This document shows positions 1 through 5,355 of a DNA stretch of 5,355 nucleotides, in pieces. A program made the position numbers and the translations under genes. The stretch's first letter is position 1. Each line of letters opens with the position of its first letter. The notes under the pieces are model-generated. The model did no database searches and had not been told where the DNA came from. It worked only from the letters and a program-made list of their open reading frames with translations. Origin of the DNA: Syntrophaceae bacterium (lineage in GTDB: Bacteria; Desulfobacterota; SM23-61); assembly GCA_003154025.1 (NCBI GenBank), contig PMCE01000139.1:9407-14761 (forward strand), given 5' to 3'.

Positions 1-777
1 CCCCCGCAGATTCTCCGCCGCGAAACGGCCCCGACGCCGGAAGACAGCCTGGTTATGGGGATTACCGCGGAAAACCTGGTGGAGAAGTACAAGATTTCCC
101 GGGAGGAACAGGACCTCTTCGGGTTGAGGAGTCAGGAGCGCGCTTTCAAAGCCATCCGGGCCGGCTATTTTAAGGATGAAATCATTCCTCTGGTCATGAC
201 CCAGAAGAAGAGCCAGATCATCTTCGATACCGACGAGCATCCCCGGGAAACAACCCTGGAGAAACTGCGGGCCCTGGCTCCGGCCTTCAAGAAGAACGGG
301 ACCGTTACCGCCGGAACCTCCTCCGGCCGAAACGATGGCGCCGCCGCAGTCCTGATGATGACCCTGGAGAAAGCCAAGGAGCTCGGGTGCAAGCCTCTGG
401 CGAAATGGGTGACTTGCGGCGTCTCGGGCGTGGACCCCAAGATCATGGGCATCGGCCCGGCCTTTGCCATGCCGAAGGCCCTGAAACGCGCCGGTCTGAA
501 GATGTCCGATATGGAGGTTGTCGAGATTAACGAAGCTTTTGCGGCCCAGGTCCTGGCATGTGTGAGGGAACTGGAAGCCCAGGGGCAGTCCATCGCCATG
601 GAGAACCTAAACCCCAACGGGGGAGCCATCGCCTTCGGCCATCCCAACGGCATGAGCGGAACCCGAATATCCATGTTCCTCATCAGCGAATTGCAGCGCC
701 GCAAGGGAAGGTATGGGATCGCTTCTCTGTGTATCGGTGGGGGACAGGGACTGGCGACGGTCTTCGAAAGGCTTTAA
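1..777 (+). CDS. Thiolase family protein (acetyl-CoA acetyltransferase / 3-ketoacyl-CoA thiolase), 5' end missing
   Basis: The frame is open from the first base, giving 258 codons to a TAA stop, so the start lies upstream of the window. Thiolases condense two acyl-CoAs or cleave 3-ketoacyl-CoA in the cytoplasm. Landmarks visible by window codon are NEAFAAQ starting at codon 177, NPNGGAIAFGHP with the catalytic His at codon 214, and the catalytic Cys at codon 244 in SLCIGGGQG. The His-Cys spacing of 30 and the 14 residues after Cys match the classical 392-residue biosynthetic thiolase (His348, Cys378). About 134 N-terminal residues, including the nucleophile equivalent to Cys89, are therefore missing. 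The His loop reads GHPNGMSGTR rather than the commoner GHPxGxSGAR. An internal ATG at codon 19 is not the real start, because family-like sequence continues upstream of it. Substrate chain length and direction cannot be told from this part. The gene converges on the dehydrogenase at 894-1850. Confidence 0.95.
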   Translation, partial: PPQILRRETAPTPEDSLVMGITAENLVEKYKISREEQDLFGLRSQERAFKAIRAGYFKDEIIPLVMTQKKSQIIFDTDEHPRETTLEKLRALAPAFKKNGTVTAGTSSGRNDGAAAVLMMTLEKAKELGCKPLAKWVTCGVSGVDPKIMGIGPAFAMPKALKRAGLKMSDMEVVEINEAFAAQVLACVRELEAQGQSIAMENLNPNGGAIAFGHPNGMSGTRISMFLISELQRRKGRYGIASLCIGGGQGLATVFERL

Positions 778-784
778 GAAATTC

Positions 785-889
785 ACCACAGAGGCACAGA
801 GACCACGGAGAAAATATTCAATATAGGAAAGATGCTTTTTGCTTTTAGCCTAAATCAGTCTTTCTCGGTGTCCTCTGTGTCTCGGTGGT
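785..889. repeat. Long imperfect inverted repeat between convergent genes
   Basis: The arms at 785-813 and 861-889 are 29 bases each. By hand alignment, 24 of 29 positions are complementary, separated by a 47-base loop. The left arm carries ACCACAGAGGCACAGAG and the right arm is its degenerate reverse complement, ending CTCGGTGGT. Inside the loop is a small perfect palindrome, ATATT-C-AATAT (814-824), and a T-rich stretch near 835-846. The element fills almost all of the 116-base gap between the thiolase stop and the dehydrogenase stop. A transcript from either side could fold into it, so it may end or protect both mRNAs. No T run follows either outer edge, so it is not a classical intrinsic terminator. 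From memory, similar ACCACAGAG-type sequences recur in intergenic DNA of some Desulfobacterota. That recollection was not checked here. Confidence 0.75.
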
Positions 890-893
890 AAAA

Positions 894-1850
894 TCAGCCG
901 TTGACGACGTTAATCAATCGTCCTTGCAGGAAAGAGATGACGTTCTCCACCAGCATCTCGTTTCCTCTCTCGATGGCCTCCGGGGTCATTCCGGCGTTGT
1001 GGGGGGAGATGACGACGTTAGGCAGGGAGAGGATAGGATCATCGGCGGGAAGGGGCTCCTGGTCGTAAACGTCCAGGGCCGCAGCGGCAAGCTTTCCTTG
1101 GCGCAAAGCATCGGTCATGGCGGCGGTATCAACGATGCTGGCGCGGGCCGTGTTCACCAGGATACAGGAAGGTTTCATCTTTTCCAATGCCTGCCGGGAA
1201 ATGAGGCCCCGGGTCTTTTCCGAAGCCTTGATGGTGACGGCGATTATATCCGATTGAGAAAGAAGCTGGTCGAGCTCCACGAACTGGATTTCCGTTCCTT
1301 CAGCCCTCTGGGAGCTGGGATGGAAAGTCCAAGCCCACACCTTCATCCCGATTCCCTTGCCCAGGGCCGCGAACTGCCTCCCGATATTTCCGAAGCCGAT
1401 CACCCCCAGCCTCTTTCCATGAAGCTGGGTCATGGGCAACCGGGTCCACCGCCCGGCGCGAAGCTCTCCTTCGTGTTCCGGGATTTTGCGGGCCGCAGCC
1501 AGCATCAGGGCCAAGGTATGCTCAGCCACGGATATGGCTGAAAAGCCGGGAGTATTGGTCACCTTGATTCCCAACCGAGTAGCGGCTGCCAGGTCGAGGT
1601 TGTCGGTCCCCACTCCGAGAACGGCGATCATTTTCAGGTCGGGGCAGGCCCGGAGAAGGGGCTCGTTGAATTTGGAATAGGCCCGGATGTTGACCGCCAC
1701 CCTGGCGCTCTGGAGCCTTTGGAGCAGCTCTTCCGGAGTGGAGGCTTTTTGCGTATAGACGGTAACGCGGGCATGCTGCTCGAGCTGTTTCAGAGCCGCG
1801 GTACCCGAGAGAATCGAGGGAAAGTCATCGGGGACGACCACCAGTACCAT
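894..1850 (-). CDS. D-isomer-specific 2-hydroxyacid dehydrogenase, NAD(P)-dependent
   Basis: This is a complete gene of 318 residues, the usual length for the family, which reversibly reduces 2-keto acids to D-2-hydroxy acids in the cytoplasm. The catalytic domain supplies residues ~1-100 and the C-terminal end. The Rossmann domain lies between, with GFGNIG at 152-157. The catalytic set is complete: Arg236 in NTAR, Glu265 in YDQEP and His284 in SPHNAG. Early family motifs VLGVGTDN (77-84) and TNTPG (98-102) are also present. After the second Rossmann strand the usual acidic residue (AYD type) is replaced by AWT, Thr175, so NADPH use is possible. The Gly after the catalytic Arg is Ala (NTARAS). 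The ATG start at 1850 has a Shine-Dalgarno GAGGTGA four bases upstream. The gene lies 127 bases downstream of the coiled-protein gene on the same strand and may be co-transcribed with it; I saw no clear promoter in the gap. The substrate (phosphoglycerate, glyoxylate, hydroxypyruvate or other) cannot be assigned, and the length excludes an ACT-domain SerA. Confidence 0.93.
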   Translation of the reverse strand: MVLVVVPDDFPSILSGTAALKQLEQHARVTVYTQKASTPEELLQRLQSARVAVNIRAYSKFNEPLLRACPDLKMIAVLGVGTDNLDLAAATRLGIKVTNTPGFSAISVAEHTLALMLAAARKIPEHEGELRAGRWTRLPMTQLHGKRLGVIGFGNIGRQFAALGKGIGMKVWAWTFHPSSQRAEGTEIQFVELDQLLSQSDIIAVTIKASEKTRGLISRQALEKMKPSCILVNTARASIVDTAAMTDALRQGKLAAAALDVYDQEPLPADDPILSLPNVVISPHNAGMTPEAIERGNEMLVENVISFLQGRLINVVNG

Positions 1851-1977
1851 GTTTTCACCTCACTGACAAAGCCTGCTTTTCTTGTTGCCCAGGAAATTTA
1901 AAAACGAATTTCTTGCTCTGATTTCCCTGCGGCCTTTGCGAGAGACAATGGTTCTTTTTTTTTCTTCTTATTGGGCG

Positions 1978-2514
1978 CTAGTGGAAGATCCCCTTTTTCA
2001 GCTTCTTCAGCTCTTCCTCGAATCCCGGCTTGAAGCCCGCCACCGCCTCCTCCCATTCCGGACTGGCCTCGACCCTGGGATGCACCGCCGACCCGCCGAT
2101 GCCCAAGCGTTCCAGCTTGACTGACAAATCGGCTTCGGTCTTCCGGAATTCGTCCTTCTTCCTGTCTTGGTATTTCTTGATCAGGTCTTTGATCTTTTTG
2201 GCCGTCCAGGCGCTTGCCGGCCGAAAGGTTTCCAGCCCCTGGAGGATCAGGTCATCGTCCCGGTCGAGGTTCAGCGCCTCGGTCAGATTTTGAATGAAAA
2301 GCTCCTCGAGGTGCTGCTTCTGTGAAGGGTCGACTTTGGCGAGCTCCTTCTCCACTTCCCGCAGATGAAAATCCACCTCCAGGTAGCGATTCACTAGGCC
2401 GACCGCCTTGGATTGAATCTCTTCTTCTTTGATTTTTTCCTTTTCTTCATGGGAAAGACGAAGCCCCTTCGTCCTTTCCATGGCCAGCTCGACAGCACTC
2501 TTGATTTCAGCCAT
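1978..2514 (-). CDS. Uncharacterised charged helical protein, 178 aa
   Basis: I do not recognise this protein as a named family. It is very rich in Lys and Glu, with no signal peptide, membrane segment or cysteine, so a soluble cytoplasmic protein is likely. Helix-favouring, coiled-coil-like stretches cover roughly residues 1-62 and 104-137. A Leu-rich part at 67-95 contains the acidic cluster DRDDD (84-88). A Gly/Pro-containing linker at about 138-153 (LGIGGSAVHPRVEASP) is followed by a Trp and a short charged tail ending KKLKKGIFH. The reading frame is secure: a strong GGAGGT lies six bases before the ATG, a good promoter lies upstream, and the amino acid pattern is coherent throughout. The gene is divergent from hsp20-lon and upstream of the dehydrogenase on the same strand. 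A role as a stress-related adaptor or scaffold is only a guess from that position; nothing in the sequence shows an enzymatic site. Confidence 0.85.
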   Translation of the reverse strand: MAEIKSAVELAMERTKGLRLSHEEKEKIKEEEIQSKAVGLVNRYLEVDFHLREVEKELAKVDPSQKQHLEELFIQNLTEALNLDRDDDLILQGLETFRPASAWTAKKIKDLIKKYQDRKKDEFRKTEADLSVKLERLGIGGSAVHPRVEASPEWEEAVAGFKPGFEEELKKLKKGIFH

Positions 2515-2572
2515 GACTCAACCTCCGGATGAATAAAACCGAACCTGCCTTACGGTAGGGAAGAACAGAAAG

Positions 2573-2601
2573 ATTCTACCAAAAAAGATCTCCGTCTTCA
2601 A
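2573..2601 (-). promoter_or_regulatory. Sigma70-type promoter for the 178-aa coiled protein
   Basis: Read on the minus strand, TTGAAG (2596-2601) and TAGAAT (2573-2578) are separated by exactly 17 bases. They match the consensus at 4 of 6 and 5 of 6 positions. Transcription would start near 2566, leaving a leader of about 50 bases that ends in the GGAGGT ribosome site at 2521-2526. Spacing, orientation and position all fit the gene starting at 2514. Confidence 0.6.
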
Positions 2602-2640
2602 CCCACCTCAGGTCCCCAAATCGGGAATGGTCCTGACATC

Positions 2641-2675
2641 CCGCACTCCGCACTCCGCACTCCGAATTTCGCATT
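2641..2675. repeat. Heptamer tandem repeat (CCGCACT)n
   Basis: Three perfect head-to-tail copies of CCGCACT (2641-2661) are followed in the same phase by two decayed copies, CCGAATT (2662-2668) and TCGCATT (2669-2675). The array lies in the divergent control region, between the minus-strand promoter and the candidate plus-strand promoter. It may be a slippage-prone simple repeat, a remnant of a dispersed intergenic repeat, or a cluster of regulator sites. The sequence alone does not decide. Confidence 0.8.
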
Positions 2676-2686
2676 CACCTCCGCCC

Positions 2687-2715
2687 TTGACTCTCCAGCC
2701 ATTAATGCTTACTGT
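2687..2715 (+). promoter_or_regulatory. Candidate promoter for hsp20-lon
   Basis: TTGACT (2687-2692) matches the sigma70 -35 box at 5 of 6 positions, and TACTGT (2710-2715) lies 17 bases downstream but matches the -10 box at only 3 of 6. A start near 2722 would give a leader of about 30 bases. The -35 also reads CTTGAC in context, close to the heat-shock sigma32 -35 CTTGAA. No CCCCAT-type -10 follows at the right spacing, so a sigma32 promoter is not supported. Confidence 0.35.
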
Positions 2716-2750
2716 CAATATATCATCGGGGTCGGGATTGGGAGGAGACC

Positions 2751-3179
2751 ATGCCGCCAAAAGACTTGGACCAGTTTAAAGATCAGGTATATCGTCTGAT
2801 GAGCGATATGTTCAAAGATGCCAAACCCCTGGGCTATCAGCCGGATCGGTCCTTTTCCCCGCCTATGGATATTTATGAGACGGAAGAGAACCTGGTCGTG
2901 GTCATGGAGATCGCCGGGATGAAGGCCGAGGCCATTCACGTTACCTTTGACAAAGATACTCTTTCCGTCTGGGGTTCCCGGAGCGAGCCTTCCTCTCCTC
3001 CCAAAACCCGGCTCCATCAGATGGAGATCGATTACGGGAGATTCCAGCGCACCCTCCGAATTCCTTTCCCCCTGAAATCCGATGATTTCAAAGCCACCTA
3101 CCGCCTGGGCTTCCTCGTGATCACCGTCCCGAAAGTCAAAGGGCCGGTTTCCGTCAACATGGAGGTAAACATTCGATGA
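2751..3179 (+). CDS. Hsp20/alpha-crystallin family small heat-shock protein
   Basis: This 142-residue protein is of typical length for bacterial small heat-shock proteins: ATP-independent cytoplasmic holdases that form oligomers and bind unfolding proteins. A short helical N-terminal arm (1-35) precedes the alpha-crystallin domain (about 36-128), which opens with PPMDIYETEENLVV. It contains EIDYGRFQRTLRIPFPL (92-108), the usual beta5-beta7 area, and ends ATYRLGFLVITVPK (115-128), the family's AxxxNGxL signature with Asn replaced by Leu. The short tail offers weak I-x-I-like candidates (VSV at 133-135, VNI at 139-141) for oligomer contacts. The ATG at 2751 is preceded by GGAGGAGACC, a strong ribosome site. 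The stop overlaps the start of lon as ATGA, so the two are co-transcribed and probably translationally coupled. A paralogue name such as ibpA or hspA would be arbitrary. Confidence 0.95.
   Translation: MPPKDLDQFKDQVYRLMSDMFKDAKPLGYQPDRSFSPPMDIYETEENLVVVMEIAGMKAEAIHVTFDKDTLSVWGSRSEPSSPPKTRLHQMEIDYGRFQRTLRIPFPLKSDDFKATYRLGFLVITVPKVKGPVSVNMEVNIR
3161..3166 (+). promoter_or_regulatory. Ribosome binding site of lon inside hsp20
   Basis: GGAGGT sits within the last codons of hsp20, nine bases before the ATG at 3176. With the ATGA overlap it supports the 3176 start over the next in-frame ATG at 3254, which has no comparably strong purine motif upstream. The arrangement suggests that ribosomes finishing hsp20 re-initiate on lon. 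Confidence 0.65.
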
Positions 3180-5355
3180 AAGATGAGATCGAAACGATCA
3201 TCGGGAATCTGTCGGCTCAGGAGGTCGCCGAGAAGGCCGAAGAGGCAAAAGGGATGGAGACTCCCGGAGAGCTCCCCATTCTTCCCATCCGGGAGTCGGT
3301 GCTGTATCCCAAGATGCTCCTGCCGTTCATGGTCAGCCAGGAACGTTTGGTCAAGCTCGTCGACGCCGCTTTAGTGACCAATAAGATGATCGGGATCGTG
3401 GCCATCAAGAACAAAGAGGTGGCCGAAGTCAAGCCGGAAGACCTGTATGAAGTCGGGACCGCGGCTTACATCCTGAAGATGCTCAAGATGCCCAACGACA
3501 GCATCCGGCTGCTGATTCAGGGCATCTCCCGCATCCGCGTCGGCCCCTTTACCCAGCGGGAGCCTTTCCTGCGGGCTCAAGTGACCACTCTGGCCGAGCT
3601 GGGGGAGAAGACCACTGAAACGCAAGCTTTGATGGCGGGGGTGAAAGGGATCTTCCAAAAATTTGTGGAGCTGGCTCCCAACCTTCCCGCGGACCTGGCC
3701 ATCATGGCCATGAACGTAGAGGAACCCGGGATTCTGGCTGACTTGATCGCTTCCACCCTGAACCTTGCCCTGGAAGACAAACAGGCCATTTTGGAGAGCC
3801 TGGATGCCAAGGCCCGGCTGGAGAAGGTCAATATCCTGCTGAACAAGGAGCTCCAGGTCCTGGAGCTGGGGTCCAAGATCCAGACCCAGGTCCGCGAAGG
3901 TCTCGACAAGTCCCAAAGGGAGTATGTCCTGCGGGAGCAGCTCAAAGCGATTCAGAAGGAACTGGGGGAGAAGGACGAACGGACCGTGGAGGTCGAAGAA
4001 CTCCGCGAACGGATCGTCAAGGCCAAACTTCCCCCGGAGGCCATGAAGGAGGCCGAGCGGGAACTGGATCGGCTGGCCAAGATGCCCCCTTCGGCCGCCG
4101 AATACACCGTCGTCCGCACGTACCTCGACTGGTTCGTCGAAATTCCCTGGGCGGTCGCTACCGACGATAACCTGGACATTCAACAGGCCCAGAAGGTATT
4201 GGATCAAGATCACTATGACCTGGAGAAAGTGAAGAAACGCATCCTGGAATATCTCTCCGTCCGCAAGCTGAAGAAGGACATGAAAGGCCCGATCCTCTGC
4301 TTTGTGGGGCCGCCGGGAACGGGAAAGACATCGGTGGGAAAATCGATCGCCAAGGCGCTGGGGAGGAAATTCATCCGCATGTCCCTGGGCGGGGTGCGCG
4401 ACGAGGCGGAGATCCGCGGCCACCGCCGTACCTATGTGGGAGCCCTTCCGGGCAGGATCATCCAGGGAATCCGCAAGGCCGGGTCCAACAACCCGGTCTT
4501 CATGCTGGACGAGATCGACAAGCTCGGGATGGATTTCCGGGGCGACCCCTCGTCCGCGCTCCTGGAAGTCCTGGACCCGGAGCAGAATTACTCGTTCTCC
4601 GACCACTACCTGGAGGTGCCTTTCGATCTCAGTAAAGTGATGTTCATCACCACGGCGAACATCCTCGATCCCATTCCCAGCCCCCTGCGCGACCGCATGG
4701 AAGTCCTGGACCTCCCCGGATACACCGAAGAGGAGAAGCTGCGAATCGCCAAGGATTTTCTGGTTCCCAAGCAAATCCAGGCCCACGGGCTTACGGATCA
4801 AAACATCCAGTTTCAAGACGAGGCCCTGAGACGGATTGCTCTGGAATACACCCGGGAGGCTGGAGTCCGCAACATGGAACGGGAGATCGCCAACATCTGC
4901 CGGGGAGTGGCCCGGAAGGTGGCGGAAGGAGCCCAGGGGCTTACCGTCGTGGACGCGGAAAGTGTTCCCTCGTACCTGGGGCCGATCAAATTCTTCTCCG
5001 AGGTCGCCGAACGGACGTCGGAACCCGGGGTCGCGACCGGTCTTGCCTGGACACCCACGGGGGGCGACATTCTCTTCGTGGAAGCCACGCGGATGAAAGG
5101 GCGCAAAGGCTTTAACATGACCGGACAGCTGGGGGACGTCATGAAGGAGTCCGCCCAGGCCGCCCTGAGCTATGTCCGCGCCAAGGCCAAGGCTCTCAAG
5201 ATCCCCGAAAACTTCTTCGAGAACAGCGACCTCCATATCCATGTCCCCGCCGGAGCGATTCCCAAAGACGGACCGTCCGCCGGAGTCACCATGTTCACCG
5301 CCATCACCTCCCTTCTTACCGGAAGACCGGTGCGCAGCGACGTGGCCATGACCGG
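3176..5355 (+). CDS. lon: ATP-dependent protease Lon (LonA), 3' end missing
   Basis: 726 codons are open to the right edge. Lon is a cytoplasmic homohexamer that unfolds and degrades misfolded and regulatory proteins (EC 3.4.21.53). The substrate-binding N-domain begins at about 34 with [12 protein letters not shown] and is followed by a helical, coiled-coil region (about 230-335, including [18 protein letters not shown]). The AAA+ module has Walker A GPPGTGKT (378-385, Lys384), Walker B FMLDEID (Asp445, Glu446), sensor-1 FITTAN, Arg507 in PLRDRME as likely arginine finger, and Arg565 in GVRNMERE as sensor 2. The protease domain starts near [10 protein letters not shown] (622), and the catalytic Ser701 is in PKDGPSAG. 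Numbering runs 22 ahead of E. coli Lon (Lys362, Asp423, Ser679), because of a charged N-terminal extension. The partner Lys should be near 744, just past the edge, and about 80 residues are missing if length matches E. coli. The reading frame is intact and no key residue in view is lost. Confidence 0.97.
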   Translation, partial: MKDEIETIIGNLSAQEVAEKAEEAKGMETPGELPILPIRESVLYPKMLLPFMVSQERLVKLVDAALVTNKMIGIVAIKNKEVAEVKPEDLYEVGTAAYILKMLKMPNDSIRLLIQGISRIRVGPFTQREPFLRAQVTTLAELGEKTTETQALMAGVKGIFQKFVELAPNLPADLAIMAMNVEEPGILADLIASTLNLALEDKQAILESLDAKARLEKVNILLNKELQVLELGSKIQTQVREGLDKSQREYVLREQLKAIQKELGEKDERTVEVEELRERIVKAKLPPEAMKEAERELDRLAKMPPSAAEYTVVRTYLDWFVEIPWAVATDDNLDIQQAQKVLDQDHYDLEKVKKRILEYLSVRKLKKDMKGPILCFVGPPGTGKTSVGKSIAKALGRKFIRMSLGGVRDEAEIRGHRRTYVGALPGRIIQGIRKAGSNNPVFMLDEIDKLGMDFRGDPSSALLEVLDPEQNYSFSDHYLEVPFDLSKVMFITTANILDPIPSPLRDRMEVLDLPGYTEEEKLRIAKDFLVPKQIQAHGLTDQNIQFQDEALRRIALEYTREAGVRNMEREIANICRGVARKVAEGAQGLTVVDAESVPSYLGPIKFFSEVAERTSEPGVATGLAWTPTGGDILFVEATRMKGRKGFNMTGQLGDVMKESAQAALSYVRAKAKALKIPENFFENSDLHIHVPAGAIPKDGPSAGVTMFTAITSLLTGRPVRSDVAMT

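Noticed and set aside
165..704. A 179-codon minus-strand frame opposite the thiolase
   Set aside because: It is a shadow of the thiolase reading frame, which has matching motifs and spacing. The antisense product is unremarkable.
885..1541. A 218-codon open frame on the plus strand opposite the dehydrogenase
   Set aside because: The minus-strand frame carries the complete catalytic and Rossmann motifs. The plus-strand translation has no family features and no good ribosome site.
1951..1970. Intrinsic terminator suggested by the nine-T run at 1955-1963
   Set aside because: The T run is on the plus strand, where no gene ends nearby. For the minus-strand gene ending at 1978 it reads as A. No GC-rich stem precedes it in either direction.
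2641..2675. CIRCE (HrcA operator), suggested by repeated GCACTC next to a heat-shock gene
   Set aside because: CIRCE needs TTAGCACTC and its inverted partner GAGTGCTAA nine bases apart. No GAGTGC partner occurs in 2515-2750, and the GCACTC copies come from the heptamer repeat.
2641..2675. CRISPR array
   Set aside because: The units are seven bases and directly abutting, with no spacers.
3371..5242. A 623-codon open frame on the minus strand, antisense to lon
   Set aside because: It lies fully inside an unambiguous Lon coding frame. Its translation is low-complexity (rich in Leu, Gly, His, Asp and Gln) with no recognisable domain. Long antisense frames are expected in GC-rich genes with biased third positions.

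Overview
The window is ordinary bacterial chromosomal DNA: GC-rich genes and slightly AT-richer spacers. It holds five protein-coding genes, two of them cut by the window edges. The gene content is an acyl-CoA thiolase, a D-2-hydroxyacid dehydrogenase, an uncharacterised coiled protein and an Hsp20-Lon pair. Together with the spacer repeats, this reminds me of anaerobic Desulfobacterota (former Deltaproteobacteria, Syntrophales-like). That placement is inference from style and cannot be proved from the window.

Layout, left to right. (1) Bases 1-777 (+) hold the C-terminal two thirds of a thiolase whose N-terminus, with the nucleophilic Cys, lies outside. (2) Bases 778-893 are a short spacer between converging genes, filled by a long imperfect inverted repeat. 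(3) Bases 894-1850 (-) encode a complete D-2-hydroxyacid dehydrogenase. (4) Bases 1851-1977 are a spacer with a weak AT hairpin and a 9-base T run. (5) Bases 1978-2514 (-) encode a charged, mostly helical 178-residue protein that I do not recognise. (6) Bases 2515-2750 are a divergent control region. It has a good sigma70-type promoter on the minus strand, a weaker one on the plus strand, and a heptamer tandem repeat between them. (7) Bases 2751-3179 (+) encode an Hsp20-type small heat-shock protein. (8) Bases 3176-5355 (+) encode the ATP-dependent protease Lon, overlapping hsp20 by ATGA and running off the right edge about 18 codons before the expected catalytic Lys.

Functionally, hsp20 and lon form a proteostasis operon: a holdase that keeps unfolded proteins soluble, followed by the protease that degrades them. 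The coiled protein is divergent from that operon and may share its regulation. The thiolase and dehydrogenase are metabolic genes that converge on each other and are not co-transcribed. I found no RNA genes, insertion sequences, CRISPR arrays or phage genes, and no convincing undescribed system. The points most worth following are the unknown coiled protein, the heptamer array between the two promoters, and the inverted repeat between the convergent genes.
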